Source: Bacillota bacterium
GTDB taxonomy: Bacteria; Bacillota; UBA4882; UBA8346
NCBI GenBank assembly: GCA_012735315.1
Contig: JAAYHS010000116.1
Coordinates: 1-64,000, forward strand
Direction of reading: 5' to 3'
DNA length: 64,000 nucleotides
The position numbers and the translations under genes are program-made. The notes beneath the pieces are model-generated. The model saw only the letters and a list, made by a program, of their open reading frames with translations, made no database searches and was not told the origin of the DNA. Shown here piece after piece: positions 8,880-20,375 of the stretch; the first letter of the stretch is position 1, and each line of letters starts with the position of its first letter.

Positions 8880-9116
8880 ATGGACTGGAATACCTTAACA
8901 ACATTAATCGTTATCGGAGCGATTTGTGTCGGAGCCAGTTTTGCGGCGGCGTTTTCCGACTCTAAAGTGGTGGCTACCGCCCTGGAAAGTATCGCCCGTC
9001 AGCCCGAAGTGGAGCAAGGTTTATTCCGAGCGATGTTGATCGGGATCGGTTTAGTGGAATCAATTCCAATTATCACCGTGGTTATTGCCTTTATCCTCCT
9101 GGGAAGATTGGGATGA
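8880..9116 (+). CDS. atpE: ATP synthase F0 subunit c, atypical helix 1
   Basis: A 78-residue two-helix proteolipid. The loop ALESIARQPE (34-43) and helix 2 with ion carboxylate E60 followed by S61 are canonical. Helix 1 is not: aligned with the Bacillus GxGxGxG packing motif it reads A22-A-A-F-S-D-S28, with small residues replacing the glycines and an acidic D27 where others have Asn or Gln. The ES pair resembles Na+-type rings, but the helix-2 Tyr of Ilyobacter is Ile here, so the ion is unresolved. Start ATG 8880 follows GAAGGAGG. Confidence 0.92.
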   Translation: MDWNTLTTLIVIGAICVGASFAAAFSDSKVVATALESIARQPEVEQGLFRAMLIGIGLVESIPIITVVIAFILLGRLG

Positions 9117-9169
9117 GTCTTGACATCTTAAAAAAACGCCATTTTGGTTGATGAAAAAGGGGGTTCAAA

Positions 9170-9688
9170 ATGGGAGTACAATTTGACACCGGGACCTTCT
9201 TAGCGATGATCTTAAATTTTATAATTTTAATGTATGTCCTGGTCCGACTCCTATACCGTCCCATCCAGGGTATTTTGGAAGAACGTCGCCTTAAGATATC
9301 CCAGGCTTTGAGCGAGGCCGAAAAGATCAAAAAAGACGCCGAGCAATTACATAGCGATGCTCAAAAGAGATTGGAAGAATCTCACATTGAGGCCTATGAA
9401 ATTGTGGAACGAGCCCGAAATGAAGCCGAACGGCTCCGCGAGGAACTGATTACTCAAGCCCGGCAAGAAGCGGACCAATTGCGCCAAAGAGCCCAGGCAG
9501 AAATTGAGCGCGCCAAAACGATCGCCCGTTCGGAACTGAGGGAGGAAGCGGTTGAATTGGCGTTGTTGGCCGTTAAAAAAGTTTTGGGAAAATATCAAAC
9601 GCCTCAATTAAACGAAGCGATAATTCGTGGAGTTTTGGAAGAAATGAGCAAAGGGGCAGCTGAAAATGACCTCCCGCGTGGCGTCTAA
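9170..9688 (+). CDS. atpF: ATP synthase F0 subunit b
   Basis: Peripheral stalk subunit: one N-terminal membrane helix (FLAMILNFIILMYVLVRLLY, about 10-29), then a long Ala/Glu/Arg-rich coiled coil with the conserved RPIQGILEERR start. Length (172) is normal. It overlaps atpH by 23 bp, implying coupled translation so that b and delta are made together. Confidence 0.95.
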   Translation: MGVQFDTGTFLAMILNFIILMYVLVRLLYRPIQGILEERRLKISQALSEAEKIKKDAEQLHSDAQKRLEESHIEAYEIVERARNEAERLREELITQARQEADQLRQRAQAEIERAKTIARSELREEAVELALLAVKKVLGKYQTPQLNEAIIRGVLEEMSKGAAENDLPRGV

Positions 9689-10214
9689 TTATGCCCGGGC
9701 TTTAGTGGATTTGATGAAGGAACGGGATTCCCTGGATTTTACGCGCGAGACGGCCGAGGTTTTAATTCAAAACTTGGACGATTCCGAGATTATTTCCTTC
9801 TTAAACCACCCAAAAGCGCCCGTCGGGGAGAAAAAGGCGATTTTAAAAAAGTTGGCCCCGCCGGAAACACCGCAGGAATTTTTGAATTGTTTAGACTTGA
9901 TCCTGGAACGGGGGCGCCAGGGAGTTTTAGTCAAAATTTTAGAGAATATAGTGGAAATGGTATTGATGGAACAGGGCTACGAGATCGTAACGCTGATTTC
10001 GGCGCAGCCGATTTCAGAAGCGGAGCAACGGTTTATTTCGGAAAAACTGGAGACCGTTTGGGGTAAAAAGATTCATCTAAAATACCGGGAGAACCCCAAT
10101 CTATTGAGCGGAATCATTATTCAGCGGGGCGATAAGTTATATGACGGTTCTTTAGTCGGGAGATTGAACGAAATTAAAGAAAGTTTAAGCAACCCGGAAA
10201 TTAATATTATTTAA
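9666..10214 (+). CDS. atpH: ATP synthase F1 subunit delta
   Basis: OSCP-like subunit that joins the stalk to the alpha3beta3 head. The N-terminal SNYARALVDLMKE helix and C-terminal GIIIQRGDKLYDGSLVGRLNEIK are family hallmarks. The length of 182 is typical. Its start lies inside the end of atpF. Confidence 0.95.
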   Translation: MTSRVASNYARALVDLMKERDSLDFTRETAEVLIQNLDDSEIISFLNHPKAPVGEKKAILKKLAPPETPQEFLNCLDLILERGRQGVLVKILENIVEMVLMEQGYEIVTLISAQPISEAEQRFISEKLETVWGKKIHLKYRENPNLLSGIIIQRGDKLYDGSLVGRLNEIKESLSNPEINII

Positions 10215-10257
10215 TTAGAAAGCTCTGTCTTGATCAGGTATTTAAAGGATGGATGAA

Positions 10258-11775
10258 ATGCGGTTTACAACTGAAGAAATAGTTTCGGTTATCAAAGAAC
10301 AGATCGCCGGTTATCATTTGGATTTGGAAGCCCAGGAAACCGGGACCGTGCTGGAAGTCGGGGACGGAGTCGCCAGAGTATACGGTCTTCGCAAAGTAAT
10401 GATGGGAGAATTGTTGATCTTCCCGAATCAAGTCTACGGATTAGCCATGAATCTTGAAGAAGATCATGTCGGGTGTGTTTTATTAGGCGATGAAACGCTC
10501 ATTAAAGAAGGCGATTTGGTTCGGCGCGCCAAACGGGTGATTGAAGTTCCCGTGGGCGAGGCGTTGATCGGCAGAGTAGTCAACGCCTTGGGGCAACCGA
10601 TTGACGGCAAAGGTCCGGTGATCACCAACGATTTTAGGCCGGTAGAGAACGACGCGCCGGGGATTGCGGAACGGGAGCCGGTAAAAGTCCCGCTTCAAAC
10701 CGGGATCAAAGCAATTGACACCATGATTCCCATCGGCCGCGGTCAACGGGAATTAATCATCGGCGACCGGCAAACGGGGAAAACGGCCATCGCTCTGGAT
10801 ACGATATTGAACCAAAAACATTCCGGCGTGATTTGTATTTATGTTTCAATCGGCCAGAAGACTTCCAAATTGGCTCAGGCCGTTCATGTATTGGGAAGCA
10901 AGGGAGCGCTGCTTTATACGATCGTGGTTGCCGCGACCGCTGATGAGCAAGCCACGATGCAATACTTGGCGCCTTTTGCCGGGTGCGCGATGGGCGAGTT
11001 TTTTATGCGGCAGGGGAAAGACGTCTTAATCATTTATGACGATCTGTCCAAACATGCCGTCGCCTACCGGACCATGTCATTGTTGTTGCGCCGCCCGCCG
11101 GGCAGGGAAGCGTTTCCCGGGGATATTTTCTACTTGCATTCCCGTTTATTGGAAAGGGCGGCTAAGTTAAACGCCGCCAGCGGGGGCGGTTCGATGACCG
11201 CCATCCCGATCGTTGAAACTCTGGCCGGCGACGTTTCCGCATATATACCAACCAATATTATCTCCATAACCGACGGTCAAATCATTTTAAGCAGCGAGTT
11301 GTTCTTTGGAGGAGTGCGTCCCGCCATCAATGTCGGTTTATCCGTCTCCAGGGTCGGGGGCAATGCTCAGATTAAAGCGGTGAAACAAGTTGCCGGCCGG
11401 TTGCGGTTGGATTTGGCTCAGTTTAGGGAGTTGGAATCTTTCGCCCAATTCGGAGCGGAACTGGATCAGACTACCCAGGCCAGGTTGAACCGGGGGTTTC
11501 GCATTGTTGAAGTGCTGAAGCAAGAGCAGTACCAGCCGATGTCCATTTATAATCAAGTGGTGTTGATTTTTGCGGTTACCCAAGGATTTCTTGACGATTT
11601 GCCGGTTGAATCAATCCGCCGTTTTGAAAAGGATTTGCTTCATTTCATGCAAATCGAGGCCCAACCATTTTACCGGCGTTTGGATGAAATCCGTTTTTTG
11701 GATAAAGAGTTGACCGACGAGTTAAGGAAGTTGATTACCCGGTTTAAGGAACGTTTCCAAGCGGGTAAAAGCTAA
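10258..11775 (+). CDS. atpA: ATP synthase F1 subunit alpha
   Basis: Non-catalytic nucleotide-binding subunit. Walker A is GDRQTGKTA, and the visible [14 protein letters not shown] is the alpha/beta signature. Length about 505 is normal. The ATG at 10258 is preferred because AAAGG sits about 8 nt upstream; an ATG at 10249 overlaps that site and would add MDE. Position between delta and gamma is canonical. Confidence 0.97.
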   Translation: MRFTTEEIVSVIKEQIAGYHLDLEAQETGTVLEVGDGVARVYGLRKVMMGELLIFPNQVYGLAMNLEEDHVGCVLLGDETLIKEGDLVRRAKRVIEVPVGEALIGRVVNALGQPIDGKGPVITNDFRPVENDAPGIAEREPVKVPLQTGIKAIDTMIPIGRGQRELIIGDRQTGKTAIALDTILNQKHSGVICIYVSIGQKTSKLAQAVHVLGSKGALLYTIVVAATADEQATMQYLAPFAGCAMGEFFMRQGKDVLIIYDDLSKHAVAYRTMSLLLRRPPGREAFPGDIFYLHSRLLERAAKLNAASGGGSMTAIPIVETLAGDVSAYIPTNIISITDGQIILSSELFFGGVRPAINVGLSVSRVGGNAQIKAVKQVAGRLRLDLAQFRELESFAQFGAELDQTTQARLNRGFRIVEVLKQEQYQPMSIYNQVVLIFAVTQGFLDDLPVESIRRFEKDLLHFMQIEAQPFYRRLDEIRFLDKELTDELRKLITRFKERFQAGKS

Positions 11776-11786
11776 AGGACGAGAAG

Positions 11787-14546
<2,760 letters not shown>

Positions 14547-14588
14547 TTGGATTTGGATAACTGTTAAATAAGGGAATTGCTGGAATAT

Positions 14589-14617
14589 AAAACCTCAACA
14601 AGAGGTTTTTTACTTTT
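14589..14617 (+). terminator. Terminator of the atp operon
   Basis: The 6-bp stem AACCTC (14591-14596) / GAGGTT (14602-14607) with a 5-nt loop is followed by a T-rich tail. It lies about 45 bp after atpC. Confidence 0.85.
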
Positions 14618-14717
14618 TATGGAGAAGATCGATCAAGGTTTAGGGAAGTTAAGCATATTTGGAATGTATTTAAATTTGATTAAATCGAATATAAAAAGCA
14701 TTTAAGAGGTGAGGGAA

Positions 14718-15056
14718 ATGGGCATCAACAATTTGTACATTTCGGAGAAGTCTAAAGCCGCTTTGACGGAGATTCAAAAACGGTTAATCGCCGAATTTGA
14801 CGTTGATGAACTGGTGGTTTTTGGAGCGGGGGTAAAAGAGGCGGCAGTTGATGATTCCGACCCCGACTTGTTGGTGATAACCAAGGAGGAGCTTAGTTAC
14901 AGCCAGAAAAAAATGATCAAGGAATTTGTGGACGGGATTAACAGTGAATACGGCGCCAACTACCGATTGATGGTTTTCGACAGGAACACCTGGGAAGTTT
15001 GGGCGGGTCAGTCGCTTTATCAGGAAGTCACCCGTGACGGAGTATCGATTTGGTGA
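14718..15056 (+). CDS. Nucleotidyltransferase-like protein
   Basis: A 112-residue protein with a polymerase-beta-type nucleotidyltransferase layout: VVFGAGVKEAAVDDSDPDLLVI matches the G[SG]..(x)D.DL pattern with DPD as metal ligands, but the usual GS pair is GA-G. Such minimal proteins often pair with HEPN toxins (MNT/HEPN), yet no HEPN gene is adjacent. Start ATG 14718 follows GAGGTGAGGG; a GTG at 14709 overlaps that site. Activity is uncertain because the GS loop is altered. Confidence 0.6.
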   Translation: MGINNLYISEKSKAALTEIQKRLIAEFDVDELVVFGAGVKEAAVDDSDPDLLVITKEELSYSQKKMIKEFVDGINSEYGANYRLMVFDRNTWEVWAGQSLYQEVTRDGVSIW

Positions 15057-15300
15057 AGAATGTTCTGAGGCGGCCTGCCGAATTTTTTTGCGAAGACTCC
15101 TTGTGTACCGTGCCGCTATGGGTGGACCAAGCAAGTTTCCGCCGTCGAAAATCACCTCCCGGCAACGACATTCATTGAATAAATTGGTTGCATATTAAGG
15201 GAAGTGTCGGCAGATACGACGATTGGCTTAAAGCCGCCGCCATTATTATTATGGACCGTTTTTTCGGGAAATATACCTCATCAATTACAAACTAAAAGGA

Positions 15301-15546
15301 TCATTGATCAAATCTCTTAGCGGAGATTATAATTACCGGGTCCTTCGGGACATCTTGAAAGGGCCCGACCGTTCCGGTGGGGACATTTTGAATCCGGTCC
15401 ACGATCTCCAGACCCTCGATGACTTTACCGAATACGCAATAACCGTAACCTTCCGGGGAGTCGTCCCGGTGATCCAGGAAATGATTATCAACGACATTAA
15501 TGTAAAATTGAGAGGTTGCGCTGTCAACCACCATGGTTCGGGCCAT
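15301..15546 (-). pseudogene. Cyclophilin-type peptidyl-prolyl isomerase, C-terminal remnant
   Basis: The 81 residues align with the C-terminal half of PpiB-like cyclophilins: [41 protein letters not shown] and a [10 protein letters not shown] tail. The N-terminal half with the catalytic Arg/Phe region is missing. Just upstream, a different frame reads AKL where the family has a residue run into MART, consistent with a 1-bp deletion at about 15547-15550. Further upstream no cyclophilin sequence is recognisable, so this is a decayed gene. Confidence 0.75.
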
Positions 15547-15745
15547 GGCAACTTAGCATAAGCGGAAAGATACGTCAAGGCCGGTTCGGCGCTTTCAAGC
15601 CTTATTTCCGTCGTTTGGGAATGGGAGTTAAAAGAATCCGGTTTTATTTCCGATACAATAAATATCGGGAAATAAAAAGTCCGTTGCTTTCAGCAATCAT
15701 TCCTTCGGTTGCTTTGGATGTTTTCGATTAAAAAAGGAGGTTCAA

Positions 15746-16234
15746 ATGGGAGAGTTAAAAACCGAATTGAGCAGCTTCGATTTGACCGGATTTATCGATA
15801 AAATATTCGATTTTATGCGGCGGAATGAGATTTCATTGTCGGGAATAGTTTATTTTTCGGAAGATGGCGATCTGGTAGAGTTGGATGTTGAGGAAATCAA
15901 TCATGCTTCAATCCGGAATTATTTATCCGAGGGCAAGATAATATTCGTGCCTTTCAGCGATATTAACGTCGGCGATCCGATCCCGTGCGCCGATGGAAAT
16001 CAGTATTTAATCTCCGATTCGAGCGATCTTGATGAAGAAGTGGCCATCCCGGTCGAACAGGTGGAATCGGTGGGTTATTTACTGCGAGTTGAAGGGGAGA
16101 CGCTCAAAATTAGCCCGGCTGCTTTAAAAGGCGGGGACTATTATGAGATTGATTTTACCGAGGAGGAAAGTTTAAGGAATTTTAGGGAGCCGATGCAAAA
16201 TTTCATTAACGGATTTAGAAAAGAAGTTCAGTAA
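15746..16234 (+). CDS. Uncharacterised acidic protein
   Basis: A 162-residue acidic protein without signal peptide or membrane helix. It has a strong AAAAAAGGAGG site at about 15730-15740 and a strong terminator after it, so it is very likely expressed as a single gene. Repeating hydrophobic/acidic strands suggest a small beta-rich domain (about 30-130). I do not recognise a family. Confidence 0.7.
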   Translation: MGELKTELSSFDLTGFIDKIFDFMRRNEISLSGIVYFSEDGDLVELDVEEINHASIRNYLSEGKIIFVPFSDINVGDPIPCADGNQYLISDSSDLDEEVAIPVEQVESVGYLLRVEGETLKISPAALKGGDYYEIDFTEEESLRNFREPMQNFINGFRKEVQ

Positions 16235-16312
16235 TTATCAGGCGCAAATATTAGGGAATCATTTCGGAGCGATAATCTTTCGATCATTCCATCAATTATA
16301 AATTTATGAATC

Positions 16313-16342
16313 AACCCTCCGGATTAAAGCGGAGGGTTTTAC
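16313..16342 (+). terminator. Terminator after the acidic protein gene
   Basis: Perfect 9-bp stem AACCCTCCG (16313-16321) / CGGAGGGTT (16330-16338), 8-nt loop, followed by TT and an AT-rich tail. Confidence 0.85.
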
Positions 16343-16398
16343 AATTGTTTGTTGATGATCCTGTTGAATTTGAATAAGTTATGCCCTCTTTAATATGG

Positions 16399-16485
16399 GG
16401 ACTCACCTTCCGGGAGGAATGCACATAGCATAATGTTGACGGAATTGATTACGTCAAGTTTCTTAAGGATTAGGGAGGTGAGTCC
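16399..16485 (+). promoter_or_regulatory. Candidate structured leader hiding the LysM ribosome site
   Basis: GGACTCACCT at 16399-16408 is the exact reverse complement of AGGTGAGTCC at 16476-16485, which is the ribosome site running up to the ATG at 16486. Between the arms are two further hairpins: TTCC/GGAA at about 16408-16419 and TTGACG/CGTCAA at 16436-16457. The fold is a closed three-way-like junction that would block initiation. It matches no riboswitch class I recognise. Confidence 0.5.
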
Positions 16486-17472
16486 ATGAGTGGGGATTAT
16501 GAGAACGATTTCTTTGAATTGGAACTTGAAGAAGGGGATTCTTTGGAAACCCTGACCAAAGCTTTTGAAATCACCAAAGAGGTAGTGACGGAGAATAACC
16601 CCGAGATTAATCCGGCCCAACTGACTCCCGGACAAAGAATTCGACTTCCGTTTCCGGTACGGTGCCGGGGAACCGTTTATATTGTCCGGCGCGGCGATAC
16701 TTTGGCCGAAATAGCCCGGCGGTTTAATACCACTGAGGCCGCGATTCGCAGAGAAAATCCATTTTTGGTTATTATCGGGTTAAGGGCCGGTTTGCCTTTA
16801 TGCATACCGGCGCCACAGCCGGTTTGTCCCGGTTTTATCTATACAATAATGGCCGGCGATACTTTGTCGGGGATTGCCCGCCGGTACAACACGACCGTAG
16901 ACGCAATATTACGGGTAAATCCGGATTTGGACCCGAACCGGCTTTTCATCGGCCAACGTATTTGCATTCCAGCGCCGCAACCGCCGGCTTGTCCGGGATT
17001 TATTTATACGATCGTTTTTGGAGACACCTTGTTTTCGTTGGCGGCCCGCTTTAATACAACGGTACAGGCTATTTTACAAGCTAATCCGGGATTGGATCCG
17101 AATCTGCTATTCGTCGGCCAACGAATTTGCATCCCTGTACCGCAACCGCCGCCTTGTTCGGGATTTTTTTATACGGTAGCGGCCGGCGACACGCTTTTCG
17201 GCATCGCCGCCAGGTTTAATACGACGGTGCAAGCGATTCTCCAAGCCAATCCGGGGCTTGATCCGAACCGGATCTTTATCGGGCAGCAGATCTGTATCCC
17301 GGCGCTCCAGGTTTGCCCCGGAGTTTTTCATGTCGTGGTTGCGGGGGATACCTTATTCAGGATCGCGCGGCGGTATAATGTTTCGGTGGATGCCATTCTG
17401 GCCGCCAATCCGGGATTGGACCCGGACCGGTTATTTATCGGGCAAAGGATTTGTATTCCGACTCAAAGATGA
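16486..17472 (+). CDS. Six-LysM-domain protein
   Basis: A 328-residue protein made of LysM modules at about 10-55 (divergent), 63-107, 118-163, 174-219, 230-275 and 285-326. They are joined by short Pro/Cys linkers of the IPAPQPxCPGF type, and the last four repeats are highly alike. There is no signal peptide, membrane helix or catalytic domain, so it may coat peptidoglycan after non-classical release or act in the spore or cell envelope; LysM repeat proteins of this form are common in spore-forming Bacillota. Its ribosome site pairs with an upstream arm. Confidence 0.88.
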   Translation: MSGDYENDFFELELEEGDSLETLTKAFEITKEVVTENNPEINPAQLTPGQRIRLPFPVRCRGTVYIVRRGDTLAEIARRFNTTEAAIRRENPFLVIIGLRAGLPLCIPAPQPVCPGFIYTIMAGDTLSGIARRYNTTVDAILRVNPDLDPNRLFIGQRICIPAPQPPACPGFIYTIVFGDTLFSLAARFNTTVQAILQANPGLDPNLLFVGQRICIPVPQPPPCSGFFYTVAAGDTLFGIAARFNTTVQAILQANPGLDPNRIFIGQQICIPALQVCPGVFHVVVAGDTLFRIARRYNVSVDAILAANPGLDPDRLFIGQRICIPTQR

Positions 17473-17512
17473 ACAGTGCGTCGGCGCCCCGGAGTACGGG
17501 GTGTTTTTTTTA

Positions 17513-17618
17513 ACGCTGATGACGCTGATAACGCAGATGTCGCTGATGATGCTGATGACGCAGATGACGCAGATAACGCAGATGATGCTGATGGCGCTGA
17601 TGACGACCACTGATTATA
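17513..17618. repeat. 9-bp tandem repeat (GCAGATGAC type)
   Basis: About a dozen nearly identical 9-bp words (GCTGATGAC, GCAGATGAC, GCAGATAAC and variants) follow each other directly, starting about 40 bp after the LysM gene. The same family reappears at 44160-44297 after corA. As 9 is a multiple of 3 it yields a false MTQ-rich open frame. Confidence 0.85.
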
Positions 17619-17682
17619 TTGATTTCGAAGTGGGCTGATGATCTGATGACGGGGAATTATAAACCGACTGAGTTAGCCCAAT

Positions 17683-17732
17683 CCCCTCTCTATTGAACTG
17701 GCTTGAGTTGATTGCTTCGTTATAGAGAGGGG
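17683..17732. repeat. CCCCTCTC hairpin, copy 1
   Basis: Perfect 11-bp arms 17683-17693 and 17722-17732 around a 28-nt loop. Related CCCCTCTC hairpins occur at 19463-19506 and 44466-44514, so this is a dispersed element and not a simple terminator. Confidence 0.75.
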
Positions 17733-17876
17733 GATCAAGGGGGTGAGTTGGTTATTGTTCGCCAACACAATTAGCATGCAGGAACTTGTTAACTCAACCT
17801 TCATATGGTAAACTGGTAATGCTTGGTTTGGAATGGCTTTTTGATTACAAAAAAACCGTTTAAAAGGTCGGGCATT

Positions 17877-18038
17877 ATGAGTCAATTAACTTCACCGGAA
17901 GAAAATATTGATATTCCTTGCTCGGCGCCGACCGAGACCAAAATAATGAATGACGCCGGATTCAAACGGGTTAAAGTGGTTTACGAACATTTCAGCGCAA
18001 CCCATAATAATGCCTTGTTGGTAGGTTTTAAGGATTGA
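17877..18038 (+). pseudogene. Possible methyltransferase C-terminal remnant
   Basis: The 53 residues from MSQLT to the stop contain ETKIMNDAGFKRVKVVYEHFSATHNNALLVGFKD, resembling the last strands of class I SAM-dependent methyltransferases, where a GF..V.V segment precedes a final G.K. No SAM-binding region lies upstream, so if real this is only the tail of a lost gene. Weak evidence; a genuine small protein is possible. Confidence 0.35.
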
Positions 18039-18222
18039 TAGCTATGAAATATTTATAGTTACTCAAGTCAGCAATAGCGAAAAGCGATTTATTAGCCGGC
18101 AAATACCGGCGGTTGCTGAAAAAACGGCGGGAAAATCATTATTCGGTAGCAGGTTGGGTTGTACTTTGCGAGAAATAAATGTAAAATAAGGATAAATTCT
18201 ATTTTCACGGAGGTTATCGAAC

Positions 18223-19392
18223 TTGAAATCTTACACTCTCAAGTACGGCTGTAATCCCCATCAAAAACCGGCCCAAATCTATGTTCATCAGGGCGAGTTG
18301 CCTTTGGAAGTGTTGAACGGCAATCCCGGTTATATCAATTTCATGGACGCCCTCAACTCCTGGCAACTGGTGAAAGAATTGAAGCAGGTTTTGAAGATGC
18401 CTGCCGCCGCTTCCTTCAAACATGTCAGCCCGGCCGGCGCCGCCATCGGCCTGCCGCTGAGCGATGCTTTAAAAAAGGCTTATTTTGTCGAAGATCTGGA
18501 CTTGTCGCCTTTAGCGGCCGCTTATGCCCGGGCCAGAGGGGCGGACCGGATGTCTTCCTTCGGCGATTGGGCCGCCTTGAGCGATGTGGTTGATCTGCCC
18601 ACCGCTCAAATCTTAAAACGGGAGGTCTCCGACGGGGTGATCGCGCCGGGATACGCTCCGGAAGCATTGGAGCTCCTCAAAACCAAAAAGAACGGCAAAT
18701 ACAATATCGTCCAAATCGATCCGAATTACGAACCGGGGGATATGGAAGTCAGGAGTATTTACGGGATTATCTTTGAACAACAGCGGAATAAGAAAGTCCC
18801 CGGTTACGAGGATCTCCAAGAGATCGTGACCGCCAATAAAAACTTGTCCGATGAAGCCAAGCGGGACCTGATCATTGCGATGATCACCCTGAAATATACC
18901 CAGTCCAACTCGGTGTGTTACGTTTACGACGGGCAAGTCATCGGCAACGGCGCCGGACAGCAGTCCCGGATCCACTGCACCCGTCTGGCCGGAGACAAAG
19001 CGGATCTTTGGTACTTGAGGCAGCATCCGGCGGTATTCGATCTCAAATTTAAAAAAGGCCTAGGCCGTCCGGATCGGGACAATGCTATCGATCTCTTTTT
19101 AAGGGATGATATCACCGACAATGAGCTCAAAGTATGGCAGGAGTTGTTTGAAGAAAAACCGGCAAGATTATCCAAGGAGGAAAAGAAGAAGTGGATCTCC
19201 GGATTAAGTGGGGTTTCCGTTGGTTCCGACGCTTTCTTCCCCTTCCGGGATAATATCGACCGGGCCTATCAAAGCGGAGTCCGTTATATTGTCCAGCCCG
19301 GCGGATCGGTGCGGGACGACAGCGTAGTGGCCGCCTGCGATGAATACGGAATCGTGATGGTTTATTCTAATTTAAGGCTGTTTCATCATTAG
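18223..19392 (+). CDS. Stand-alone AICAR formyltransferase
   Basis: Catalyses the penultimate purine step, formylation of AICAR with 10-formyl-THF. The 389-residue protein corresponds to the transformylase part of PurH only: [12 protein letters not shown] at the N-terminus, [16 protein letters not shown] with the catalytic Lys-His, [29 protein letters not shown], and [14 protein letters not shown] near the end. The IMP cyclohydrolase domain is absent, so cyclisation must be done elsewhere. The TTG start at 18223 follows CGGAGG. No other purine genes are adjacent. Confidence 0.9.
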   Translation: MKSYTLKYGCNPHQKPAQIYVHQGELPLEVLNGNPGYINFMDALNSWQLVKELKQVLKMPAAASFKHVSPAGAAIGLPLSDALKKAYFVEDLDLSPLAAAYARARGADRMSSFGDWAALSDVVDLPTAQILKREVSDGVIAPGYAPEALELLKTKKNGKYNIVQIDPNYEPGDMEVRSIYGIIFEQQRNKKVPGYEDLQEIVTANKNLSDEAKRDLIIAMITLKYTQSNSVCYVYDGQVIGNGAGQQSRIHCTRLAGDKADLWYLRQHPAVFDLKFKKGLGRPDRDNAIDLFLRDDITDNELKVWQELFEEKPARLSKEEKKKWISGLSGVSVGSDAFFPFRDNIDRAYQSGVRYIVQPGGSVRDDSVVAACDEYGIVMVYSNLRLFHH

Positions 19393-19395
19393 GTA

Positions 19396-19507
19396 TTATA
19401 GAAAAGACGATTACGATTACGAGCGCCGCTTCGCTGAGCACGAGCACGAATAAAGCATGCTGCCCCTCTCCGAACCTTCAAAATCAGTTGCGTTCGCGGA
19501 GAGGGGT
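19396..19507 (+). repeat. Composite repeat element, copy A
   Basis: It reads GAAAAGACGATTACGA, then CCGCTTCGCTGAGCACGAGCACGA, a short AAAGCAT spacer and a CCCCTCTCCG hairpin (19463-19506). The same parts in the same order occur on the minus strand at 44466-44604. No coding function is visible, and it lies between converging genes. Confidence 0.75.
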
Positions 19508-19522
19508 GTTGCTGTTGAATAA

Positions 19523-20338
19523 CTAAGATTGATCGGATAACGGGTGGGGCGAGGCGGCGGTTTTTTGCTTGACAATCTCCGCCACCAAAACCTCGGGATG
19601 CCGGTAGCGGGGTTTTTTCTTAGTGCTTTTACCGCATTGGATCGCCTGTTTTGGACAATGGTGGAGGCAAGCCAGGCATTCTTCGCAATGATGGAGCCAT
19701 TCCGGTTCGGTTTGGCTCATTTTGATATTATTAACCGGGCAAACCTGCTCGCAAACGCCACAGCTGATACAAGAATCCTCTACTGTGAAACGGCGGTCGC
19801 TGTTTCGGACATTCGCGGCCCAACGGTTATAGATTAAGGGGCGCAAAAAACTCCCGAAAGCTCTTTCTTTGAGACGGGCATTGGTTTTGATGTATTTTAC
19901 GATTTGAGGGATTTTAACCTCGCAAGCTTGAAATTGTTTTCGTTGTTCCGCTTCCCGGGGCAGGTTTAACATTGGGATATAATTGTCGGGCAACGTAATG
20001 TAGAACCCGGCGTCAAGCCTGTATTTCCACCGTTTCATGATCTTGGCCAGCTGGGGGATGGCGCCGCCGGCTAAAGGATTGCCTTTGGTAACAACGGCGA
20101 AAATATAACGAACCCCATCCAAGCTGATCTTCTCCAAAAAGTCTTTTACCAGCAGAGGAATTCCCATGTAATACAAGGGAAAGACGAAACCGACCGTCTC
20201 ACCTCCGGGTTTGATACTCCGGGCGTTTGCCAAAGAAGCAATCGGGATCAACCGGCAATCATCAAGTTGCTGTTGTAACTTTTTAGCGACCGCCAACGAG
20301 TTGCCGGTGGCCGAAAAGTAATAGATGGTAGTAGCCAT
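19523..20338 (-). CDS. EFR1-type flavodoxin-ferredoxin protein
   Basis: A fusion of a flavodoxin-like N-terminal domain (about 1-165; FMN phosphate loop YYFSATGNSLAVA) with a C-terminal double 4Fe-4S ferredoxin (CISCGVCEQVCPVNNI and CEECLACLHHCPKQAI, about 190-235), the EFR1 family layout. It should pass low-potential electrons, but the partner is unknown. The LysR gene lies 38 bp upstream in the same direction, so the two may be co-transcribed. GAGGAG precedes the start. Confidence 0.88.
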   Translation of the reverse strand: MATTIYYFSATGNSLAVAKKLQQQLDDCRLIPIASLANARSIKPGGETVGFVFPLYYMGIPLLVKDFLEKISLDGVRYIFAVVTKGNPLAGGAIPQLAKIMKRWKYRLDAGFYITLPDNYIPMLNLPREAEQRKQFQACEVKIPQIVKYIKTNARLKERAFGSFLRPLIYNRWAANVRNSDRRFTVEDSCISCGVCEQVCPVNNIKMSQTEPEWLHHCEECLACLHHCPKQAIQCGKSTKKKPRYRHPEVLVAEIVKQKTAASPHPLSDQS

Positions 20339-20375
20339 TATATTCTCCTCTCATATTTCAGTGGTTCATCGATAG

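Noticed and set aside
15057-15300. Possible gene between the nucleotidyltransferase-like gene and the cyclophilin remnant
   Set aside because: Only short shadow frames, no ribosome site or family similarity; likely non-coding.
17513-17618. CRISPR array
   Set aside because: Repeat units are 9 bp with no spacers and no cas genes; likewise the 21-bp and 7-bp arrays have no spacers.
17258-17638. Open frame over the end of the LysM gene and the 9-bp array
   Set aside because: Lies in another frame of the LysM gene and continues through the repeat; a shadow frame.
18039-18222. Purine riboswitch before the AICAR transformylase gene
   Set aside because: The conserved TATA..TC loops of purine aptamers are absent.
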